Positions 1-5,143 of a stretch of 5,471 nt of DNA are shown here, piece after piece. A model generated the notes under the pieces. That model worked only from the letters and a program-made list of their open reading frames with translations, had not been told where the DNA came from and did no database searches. How positions within the stretch are numbered: the first letter of the stretch is position 1; every line of letters begins with the position of its first letter. The translations under genes and the position numbers were made by a program. Source of the DNA: Chloroflexota bacterium (GTDB lineage Bacteria; Chloroflexota; Anaerolineae; J102); the NCBI GenBank assembly GCA_024276255.1, contig JAJRXO010000060.1:1-5471 (forward strand), written 5' to 3'.

Positions 1-397
1 CGCTGTCGCTCCACACATAATAATCGCTGTAGGGCTCTTCCCGGCGCCGCGAGGCCTGAAACCAGGGATGCTGATCGGATGTGTGATTCATGATCAGATC
101 GGCGATCACGCGGATGCCGCGAGCATGGGCCTCTGTGATCAATTCCCGAAACTCATCGACCGTGCCGTAATCGGGATGGATGCCGTAATAATCAGCCACA
201 TCATAACCGTCATCCACCAGGGGAGAGGGATAGATGGGCAGCAGCCAGATGCAGTCGATCCCCAGATCGGCCAGATAGTCGATCTGATTGATCAGGCCGC
301 GCAAGTCGCCATGACCATCGCCATTGCCGTCCTTAAAGGCGCGTACATACAGTTCATAAAAAACGGCGTTCTGGTACCAAAGAGGTTGTGCAGGCAT
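1..397 (-). CDS. treS: Trehalose synthase-type GH13 enzyme (maltose alpha-D-glucosyltransferase), N-terminal part, cut by the window edge
   Basis: The frame is open from an ATG at 397 to the window edge, giving 132 residues. It shows the start of a GH13 (beta/alpha)8 barrel. Residues 7-21 (WYQNAVFYELYVRAF) form the first strand. A Ca-binding-like DGNGDGHGD follows at 23-31, then WLLPIYPSPL at 51-60, DDGYDVADYYG at 62-72, and conserved GH13 region I, DLIMNH, at 100-105 followed by TSDQHPWF. This combination is typical of trehalose synthase, which interconverts maltose and trehalose in the cytoplasm. The catalytic nucleophile, acid/base and C-terminal domain lie outside the window, so activity and any maltokinase fusion cannot be judged. 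An AAGGA at 405-409 sits 7 bases before the ATG and overlaps the stop of the upstream gene, suggesting coupled translation at the end of a prs-unknown-treS unit. A related GH13 alpha-glucosidase is the main alternative. Confidence 0.87.
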   Translation of the reverse strand, partial: MPAQPLWYQNAVFYELYVRAFKDGNGDGHGDLRGLINQIDYLADLGIDCIWLLPIYPSPLVDDGYDVADYYGIHPDYGTVDEFRELITEAHARGIRVIADLIMNHTSDQHPWFQASRRREEPYSDYYVWSDS

Positions 398-404
398 GGT
401 GGAG

Positions 405-409
405 TCCTT
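405..409 (-). promoter_or_regulatory. Shine-Dalgarno site of treS overlapping the upstream stop codon
   Basis: On the minus strand the sequence reads TTGAAGGACTCCACC followed by ATG. AAGGA lies 7 bases before the treS start, and its first A is the last base of the TGA that ends the 207-residue gene. A ribosome terminating there would sit on the treS initiation site, which is the usual geometry for translational coupling. The site also fixes the treS start at 397. Confidence 0.7.
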
Positions 410-1032
410 CAATTTGAATCAGGTGCAGAAGCGTGATCGCGGTGGCGATGGTTGATCTGGGGAATCCGGTAGGCCTGTGCCCGGAACACAGTGCCCCGCA
501 ACAGTTTTTCCAGCGCCGGATCGTCGATATTGAATTGTCGGCGATCGACAAGGTAGGCGGCGAGGCCGGCAGCAAGATAGCTGTTGGCATTCTGGCGGGC
601 GTCTGGGTGTTGACCGTAGCCGGCTGCAAAGCCCCGTTGCACTGCCCGGGCAAAGGTGGCGGCATCTTTCAGCAACGATTGCGGCTGATCCCACTGCAAG
701 AGTCGGCAGAGCAGTTGGCCGACCGGGAATAAAAAGTGGATGGGATCATCCAGGCTCAGGGCCAGGTTGATGTAAGCCACACCCATCAGGGATGTGTGGC
801 GGCGCAGGATCGGTCCGGGCTCATAGCCGTGTTGCTGTGGGTTAATGATAATGTGGCCGTAAGGTTGCTGCAACCAGTGCCGCCGCAAGGGCGCAGGCAG
901 GGGGGCCAGCAGGTTCTGCAGGTGACGGATGGCTGCCATTGGGCTGGGGAAGCGGCCGCGCAGCCGGGGCCCGGAGCGAGTCAGAAGCTCGGGCGTGGTG
1001 TGCAGGCGGGGAAGCAAAGAAGGTGATTCCAT
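409..1032 (-). CDS. Uncharacterised 207-residue protein between prs and treS
   Basis: I do not recognise this protein with confidence. It fills the space between prs and treS with 11-base gaps on both sides, runs in the same direction, and is the only frame that fits, which supports it as a real gene. There is no signal peptide or clear membrane helix. The N-terminal 35 residues are rich in Arg, Pro and Leu. A mixed hydrophobic core spans about 57-112 (YGHIIINP, then HTSLMGVAYINLALSLDDP, then HFLFPVGQLLCRLLQW). A helical part follows at about 118-183, including NSYLAAGLAAYLVDRR (150-165) and DPALEKLLRG (171-180). The tail, with HRHRDH at 195-200, is polar. The C-terminal helix pattern faintly recalls metallopeptidase-like proteins, but no HExxH is present, so this is speculation. 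No Shine-Dalgarno precedes the ATG at 1032. An internal ATG at 939 (residue 32) is the alternative start and also lacks one. Confidence 0.7.
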   Translation of the reverse strand: MESPSLLPRLHTTPELLTRSGPRLRGRFPSPMAAIRHLQNLLAPLPAPLRRHWLQQPYGHIIINPQQHGYEPGPILRRHTSLMGVAYINLALSLDDPIHFLFPVGQLLCRLLQWDQPQSLLKDAATFARAVQRGFAAGYGQHPDARQNANSYLAAGLAAYLVDRRQFNIDDPALEKLLRGTVFRAQAYRIPQINHRHRDHASAPDSN

Positions 1033-1043
1033 ACACGGCCGCG

Positions 1044-2015
1044 TTACTGCTGCTTATAAACGGCGCCCACGCTCCGTCCCTGGTGAATGCGATAGATCGT
1101 TTCGCCGATCAGGGGGGCGATTTTGATCTGCACCAGTTTCTGGCCCAGTTGTTTCTGGTGCGCTTCCGACACGGGCAGGCTATCGGTGACGATGACACGA
1201 TCGATGGGCGCTTCTGCCAGCCGCGTACAGGCCGGTTCCGAAAACACGGCATGGGTGGCAAAGGCAGCCACCCGGGCCGCCCCGCTTTCTTTGAGGAACA
1301 CGGCTGCCATACTGATGGTGCCGGCGGTGTCGATTTCATCATCGATCAACAGGCAGGTGCGGCCGTTCACCTCGCCGATGACATTGTACATTTTCGTCTG
1401 ATCTCCGTCGGGAGAGCGCCGCTTTTCAATGATCGCCAGGGGCACATTCAGCGCTTCGGCCAGATTGCGCGCCCGCCGTACCCCCCCGATGTCGGGTGAC
1501 ACCACCGTCGCCTGCTCGCTCAGATCACTTTTCCTGATGTAGTCGACAAAAAGATGCCGGGCGGTCAGTTCGTCGGTGGGGATCGTAAAAAAGCCCTGGA
1601 TCTGGCCGGCGTGCAGATCGATGGTGAGGAAACGGTCGGCGCCCGCGGTCGTGATCATATCCGCCAGCAGGCGGGCCGTGATCGGCGCCCGCGGTTGATC
1701 TTTCTTGTCGGTGCGCCCATACGCGAAATAGGGCACCACCGCCGTGATCCGTCCGGCGCTGTCACGGCGCAGGGCGTCGATGAGAATCAGTAATTCCATG
1801 ATTATATCGTTGACTGGTCGCCCGAAAGGCTGGATCACAAACACGTCTTTGCCGCGCACGCTTTTCTGCAGGCGCACAAAGATATTCTCGTTGGGGAACT
1901 TGCGGATATAGACAGGCGTGGTGACCAGTCGCAGGTGCTCGCAAATGGCTTCTGCCAAACCGGGATGACATGTACCGGAAACAACAGCCAGATCGCCATA
2001 AAGTCCAATGGACAA
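1044..2015 (-). CDS. prs: Ribose-phosphate pyrophosphokinase (PRPP synthetase)
   Basis: Makes 5-phosphoribosyl-1-pyrophosphate from ribose 5-phosphate and ATP in the cytoplasm, feeding purine, pyrimidine, NAD, His and Trp synthesis. Its 323 residues match the usual length (about 315). Visible landmarks are SVRGKDVFVIQPF (52-64), ALRRDSAGRITAVVPYFAYG (81-100), PRAPITARLLADM (108-120), DLHAGQIQGFF (133-143, with the conserved His135), VVSPDIGGVRRAR (171-183), the catalytic-loop KRR (198-200), and the PRPP-binding loop IDDEIDTAGTIS (224-235). Two ATP-pocket elements differ from the E. coli form: the FSDGE region reads FPNEN (40-44) and RQD reads RTD (101-103). The TTG at 2015 is chosen because AGGAGG lies 5 bases before it, an in-frame TGA lies a few codons further up, and no other start codon lies between. 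It appears to head the prs-unknown-treS unit. Confidence 0.97.
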   Translation of the reverse strand: MSIGLYGDLAVVSGTCHPGLAEAICEHLRLVTTPVYIRKFPNENIFVRLQKSVRGKDVFVIQPFGRPVNDIIMELLILIDALRRDSAGRITAVVPYFAYGRTDKKDQPRAPITARLLADMITTAGADRFLTIDLHAGQIQGFFTIPTDELTARHLFVDYIRKSDLSEQATVVSPDIGGVRRARNLAEALNVPLAIIEKRRSPDGDQTKMYNVIGEVNGRTCLLIDDEIDTAGTISMAAVFLKESGAARVAAFATHAVFSEPACTRLAEAPIDRVIVTDSLPVSEAHQKQLGQKLVQIKIAPLIGETIYRIHQGRSVGAVYKQQ

Positions 2016-2020
2016 AAGAG

Positions 2021-2026
2021 CCTCCT
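2021..2026 (-). promoter_or_regulatory. Strong Shine-Dalgarno (AGGAGG) deciding the TTG start of prs
   Basis: The minus strand reads GAAAAGGAGGCTCTT and then TTG. AGGAGG is a perfect match to the anti-Shine-Dalgarno and sits 5 bases before the TTG. No ATG or GTG is available in frame between the upstream in-frame TGA and this TTG, so the site settles the start codon. Confidence 0.85.
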
Positions 2027-2050
2027 TTTCAGTGAACTGTCAGGAAAATC

Positions 2051-2075
2051 ATGATATCAACGATCAATTAATTGA
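2051..2075 (-). promoter_or_regulatory. Possible prs promoter/operator: TATCAT hexamer with a 12-bp perfect palindrome
   Basis: The 97-base gap between acnX and prs contains an AT-rich island unlike its GC-rich surroundings. It holds TCAATTAATTGA, a perfect 12-bp palindrome at 2064-2075. On the minus strand this is followed 7 bases later by TATCAT (2051-2056), one mismatch from the bacterial -10 consensus. If that hexamer is a -10, the palindrome would lie in the spacer between -10 and -35, a common place for a repressor site. I see no convincing -35 element: the bases at the expected spacing read CGCTTC. Both the promoter and operator readings are inference. The rest of the gap shows no clear terminator hairpin after acnX. 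Confidence 0.35.
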
Positions 2076-2112
2076 AGCGTGGGGATCATAGGTCGAGGGG
2101 CCATGCTCCGGA

Positions 2113-3396
2113 TCAGGGCCGGGCATTGGTCGGCCAGCGCCCTTGTAGCGCCGCTTCCACGCACTGATCGAGATCGCCAAAGCGCATGCCCACGCCGCTG
2201 TGCATGGGGGCGTAGCAGGCCATCTTGCCGGCATTGGTGGCCATGCGGCGAATGCCCAGGCTGCGCATGGGGGCGACCACGGCGCAGGTATCCGCCACCA
2301 CCTCGCCTCCGGCCTCCTGGATCATCTGCACCCAGCCGGCCTCTGCCGCCCGTTGACGGGTGATGCGGGCTGTGGTGATCCACAGGCGAGTGCGCACGCG
2401 CTGGCCTTGCAGGCGTTGAGCGATGCGCTGGATCTCACTCAACGAGGCGTGGGGGCAGCCAATGGTCACGAGATCGATTTCCCTCATATCGGGATCCGCA
2501 TCCATGATCGCGTAGGCGGGGTGCAGGCTGTCGATGACGACGCGCTGGGCATGGGGGAGCAGCAGGGCTTCGCCGAGCTCTCTGGCTTCGGGCGTGTAGC
2601 CGGCGATATGATACAGGGCCACGGCGCCATAGGCCGCCAGACCCGCTCCCAGTGTTTTCAGGCGATCGCCGGCCTCGCCGCCCTGCGTGATGTCGGCGGG
2701 CAGGGGGGGCAGCCAATCCGCCAGATCGGCAAAATAGGGCACGCCATCGCCGACTCGCTTGCCCACAATGTAGCTCAGGGCGCCAAAATCGGCGATGCTG
2801 CGTACTGGACAACGTATTTCGATCACGTGAGTAGCCCGGCGATTCTCCGGCTGGTGCAGGCCGTAGCGGGCAGTGCGACCAGCAATGGCAGCGGCCAGAG
2901 CGCTGGGCCCGCCCTCGCGATTGGTGTAAGCCCCCACTACGGAATTGGCCCACACGACCGCGCTTGATTCCGCCCACGCCAGGTGCTGCCCCCGGCGGGG
3001 AGCAAAGTCGGGGAACAAATACGGCGTGCACGACATGGTTGTCTGCACGCCCATCTGCGCAAACGCGGCCACTGCCGCCAGCTGCGGTTCGGCAAAATCC
3101 GCGGCAAAGCCCATCTCCTGCCAGCGCTGCAACTCCATACCGGCCGGATTCAGCGTCGTGGGCACGCGCACGCGGGCGCCTTCCTGCGCCCAGTTGTGTA
3201 GAAAGCGCACGCCGGCATCGCCCAGATTTTTATAACTCACCCCCGCGATCTGCACGTGGCTGACAGGGATGAGATCCGGAGCACCGTAAATCCGTCCCAA
3301 CGTGACCACGATTTCCATGGCCCGCTGTATTCCCGGCCCTTCGGCGCCGGCCAGGAGTCGTTTTTCTTCGGTGCTCAGTTGCAGGGTCGTTGCCAT
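2113..3396 (-). CDS. Aconitase X large (catalytic) subunit, DUF521 family
   Basis: A cytoplasmic hydro-lyase of the aconitase superfamily. Characterised members dehydrate cis-3-hydroxy-L-proline (bacteria) or mevalonate 5-phosphate (archaea). The substrate here cannot be read from sequence alone. Its 427 residues match the large subunit of the two-subunit form. Visible features are LSTEEKRLLAGAEGPG (7-22), VPTTLNPAGME (78-88), CTPYL (123-127), WAESSAVVWANSVVGAYTNR (141-160) followed by EGGPSA, TIGCPHASLSEI (311-322), DTCAVVAP (369-376) and ATNAGKMACYAP (386-397). Cys123, Cys314, Cys371 and Cys394 fall in conserved motifs and are candidates for iron-sulfur ligands. The small swivel subunit (DUF126) is neither fused nor encoded next door: the flanking genes are a membrane microprotein and prs. 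A GAGG lies 13 bases before the ATG, a long spacing. Classification is firm; substrate and partner are open. Confidence 0.93.
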   Translation of the reverse strand: MATTLQLSTEEKRLLAGAEGPGIQRAMEIVVTLGRIYGAPDLIPVSHVQIAGVSYKNLGDAGVRFLHNWAQEGARVRVPTTLNPAGMELQRWQEMGFAADFAEPQLAAVAAFAQMGVQTTMSCTPYLFPDFAPRRGQHLAWAESSAVVWANSVVGAYTNREGGPSALAAAIAGRTARYGLHQPENRRATHVIEIRCPVRSIADFGALSYIVGKRVGDGVPYFADLADWLPPLPADITQGGEAGDRLKTLGAGLAAYGAVALYHIAGYTPEARELGEALLLPHAQRVVIDSLHPAYAIMDADPDMREIDLVTIGCPHASLSEIQRIAQRLQGQRVRTRLWITTARITRQRAAEAGWVQMIQEAGGEVVADTCAVVAPMRSLGIRRMATNAGKMACYAPMHSGVGMRFGDLDQCVEAALQGRWPTNARP

Positions 3397-3421
3397 GAAC
3401 GGCTTTTTACCTCATTTCGAA

Positions 3422-3433
3422 TGATTGCAATCA
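3422..3433. promoter_or_regulatory. 12-bp perfect palindrome upstream of acnX, candidate operator
   Basis: TGATTGCAATCA reads identically on both strands. It lies in the 49-base gap between the membrane microprotein and acnX, 25 bases before the acnX start. No T-tract follows, so it does not look like an intrinsic terminator. A binding site for a dimeric regulator of acnX is the natural guess, but no regulator gene is next to it. Chance cannot be excluded: any given position has a 1 in 4096 probability of a perfect 12-bp palindrome with uniform bases. Confidence 0.35.
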
Positions 3434-3445
3434 GAAGGGGCCAGA

Positions 3446-3634
3446 TTAATCACGGTTGCGGTTGATGATATGATCGAGCCCCAGGAAAATGGCCACGGCC
3501 AGGATGCCGAAGAGCAGCAGCAATTGCCCAAAATCGGCCCGTACCCATACGATGACGCGCAGGCGCGACCAGATGAGCCAGAAAGCGATCAATACGGCAA
3601 CGGTCAGCAGCAACGAGCGGGAACGTGATTTCAT
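3446..3634 (-). CDS. Small membrane protein, 62 residues, two predicted transmembrane helices
   Basis: I do not recognise a family. The protein starts with a basic, polar stretch (KSRSRS, 2-7), followed by a first hydrophobic helix at about 8-22 (LLLTVAVLIAFWLIW). A short loop carries Arg24, Arg26, Arg32 and Asp34, then a second helix runs about 36-54 and the chain ends in a polar, basic tail (INRNRD). It is probably a helical hairpin in the cytoplasmic membrane, but positive charge sits on both ends and in the loop, so topology is unclear. GGAG at 3642-3645, 7 bases before the ATG, supports translation. It starts 29 bases after the pyruvate kinase stop and ends 49 bases before acnX, in the same direction, so it is probably co-transcribed with pyk. 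No cysteines, lipobox or catalytic motif are present. Confidence 0.72.
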   Translation of the reverse strand: MKSRSRSLLLTVAVLIAFWLIWSRLRVIVWVRADFGQLLLLFGILAVAIFLGLDHIINRNRD

Positions 3635-3663
3635 GAAGATGCTCCGGAACAGGGAGAATAGGG

Positions 3664-5070
3664 TCAGACGCGATGAATTTTGATGAGATCGGTTGTGCCA
3701 GGGCTGCTGCTGGCCGATCCGGCAGTCACGATCACCAGATCACCGGCCTGCACCAGCCCTTGTTCGCGGGCCACCGCCACCGAATCCTCGATCACCACGT
3801 CGGTGGTTTGCCGTCGCGGGGAATACAGGGGGATGATGCCCCACAGCAGGTTGAGCTGACGCTGGATATGCGGCCGGGGTGTAACTGCAATGATGGGAAG
3901 GTGCGGCCGGTAGCGGGCCACCTGGCGAGCGGTGTAGCCCGAGGCCGTGGGCGCAATGATTGCCCTGGCATTGAGGTGCATGGCCAGATCGCTGGCCGCG
4001 TGGGCGATGGCCTGCGCGGCATCCTGGATATGCTGGCGGTCATGCTCGGTGTTAGCGGGGGCTGCTGCTTCGGCGCGACGGATGATACGATCCATGACTT
4101 CGATCGTGGCCAGGGGGTATTTACCGATAGCGGTTTCACCTGAAAGCATCACCGCATCCGTGCCGTCGAGCACGGCATTGGCGACATCGCTGGCTTCGGC
4201 CCGCGTGGGTCGCGGGTTACGGATCATCGAATCCAGCATCTGGGTGGCGGTGATGACGGGCTTTCCCGCATGATTGCACAGGCGAATGATGCGTTTCTGG
4301 ATCATGGGCACATCTTCCGGGGGTAGTTCGATGCCCAGGTCTCCGCGCGCCACCATGATGCCATCACTGGCTGCGATGATGGCCTCGATGTTGGCCACGG
4401 CTTCGGGTTTTTCGATCTTGGCGATCACCTGCGGCCGGTCTGACGTCCCGGCCTGCCCGGCAATCAACGCATGCAGCTGCTGGATCTCGCTGGCGCTACG
4501 CACAAACGAAAGCGCAATCCAATCCACGCCTTGCACCATGGCGAAGGCCAGATCGTCGCGGTCTTTGTCGGTAATGGCCGAGATGGTGCTGTCGGCTCGG
4601 GGCAGATTGATGCCCTTGTACGAGAGTAAAACGCCGCCGACGAGTACGCGGGCGCGGATGCGATCTTCTGTGGTGCTCAACACCTCTACTTCCATCAGGC
4701 CATCATCCAGCAACATACGGTCGCCGGCATGCACCAGTCGGGGAAGGTCGGCGTACTGGCAGGGGATCTCACCGGGCCGGGGTTGACGGCTGGCAAAGAC
4801 AACCTCGGCTCCGGGCGTGAGTTGTATGCCATTGGCAGGCAGGGCACCAACCCGCAACTTGGGGCCCTGCAGGTCTGCCAGGATGGCCACGGGCCGGGCG
4901 GTTTCATCGGCCAGCTGGCGCAGGCTGTGGATGATCCGGGCATGGCTTTCGTGGTCGCCATGCGAGAAATTGATGCGCGCCACGTCCATGCCGGCAGCGA
5001 TCATCTGGCGCAGGAGGGCCGGGTTTTGGCTGGCAGGGCCGATGGTGCAAACGATCTTGGTGTAACGCAT
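3664..5070 (-). CDS. pyk: Pyruvate kinase
   Basis: Catalyses the last step of glycolysis, PEP plus ADP to pyruvate plus ATP, in the cytoplasm. Its 468 residues are close to E. coli PykF (470), and it lacks the extra C-terminal PEP-utiliser-like domain of Bacillus enzymes. Visible motifs are TKIVCTIGPAS (4-14), ARINFSHG (31-38), ILADLQGPKLRVG (63-75), the B-domain segment about 70-160 including LLDDGLMEVEV, the family signature IAKIEKPEAV (216-225), ARGDLGIELP (241-250) and TATQMLDSM (274-282). By family alignment Lys218 is the catalytic lysine, and Glu220 and Asp244 are the metal ligands. The allosteric C-terminal domain covers roughly 350-468. The ATG at 5070 is fixed by an in-frame TAA two codons upstream and by the family's normal N-terminus. 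No Shine-Dalgarno is visible in front of it. The 73-base gap before it holds no promoter or terminator I can support. Confidence 0.98.
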   Translation of the reverse strand: MRYTKIVCTIGPASQNPALLRQMIAAGMDVARINFSHGDHESHARIIHSLRQLADETARPVAILADLQGPKLRVGALPANGIQLTPGAEVVFASRQPRPGEIPCQYADLPRLVHAGDRMLLDDGLMEVEVLSTTEDRIRARVLVGGVLLSYKGINLPRADSTISAITDKDRDDLAFAMVQGVDWIALSFVRSASEIQQLHALIAGQAGTSDRPQVIAKIEKPEAVANIEAIIAASDGIMVARGDLGIELPPEDVPMIQKRIIRLCNHAGKPVITATQMLDSMIRNPRPTRAEASDVANAVLDGTDAVMLSGETAIGKYPLATIEVMDRIIRRAEAAAPANTEHDRQHIQDAAQAIAHAASDLAMHLNARAIIAPTASGYTARQVARYRPHLPIIAVTPRPHIQRQLNLLWGIIPLYSPRRQTTDVVIEDSVAVAREQGLVQAGDLVIVTAGSASSSPGTTDLIKIHRV

Positions 5071-5143
5071 GGATTAGGCGGTGTGAGGTGCAGGCAGGGA
5101 TGAGGAATCAGGATGGCTCAGGAACTCGCCGAAATAAGGGATT

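Noticed and set aside
68..436. A 122-residue plus-strand open frame at the left edge
   Set aside because: It lies opposite the treS start, whose GH13 motifs are unmistakable on the minus strand.
939..1499. A 186-residue plus-strand open frame spanning the prs 3' end and the unknown gene
   Set aside because: It crosses two minus-strand coding regions and encodes a composition-driven sequence with no motif.
2057..2383. A 108-residue minus-strand open frame overlapping the acnX 3' end, considered as the missing small subunit
   Set aside because: It is the wrong frame of acnX, rich in His, Arg and Gly, and has none of the features expected of DUF126.
2200..2967. A 255-residue open frame on the plus strand opposite acnX
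   Set aside because: It is antisense to a gene with clear family motifs, shows no recognisable domain, and is explained by the skewed codon use of acnX keeping the opposite frame free of stops.
3413..3423. CATT-TCG-AATG inverted repeat next to the acnX palindrome
   Set aside because: The arms are only four bases and no T-tract follows, so it is too weak to call a terminator or a separate site.
4274..4786. A 170-residue plus-strand open frame opposite pyruvate kinase
   Set aside because: It is very rich in Ser, Met, Arg and Thr, as expected from reading the antisense of a conserved enzyme, with no family signal.
5071..5143. A possible terminator hairpin between the ParB-like gene and pyk
   Set aside because: The best pairing (GGC with GCC around GAGTTCCTGA) is only three base pairs, and no T-tract follows.
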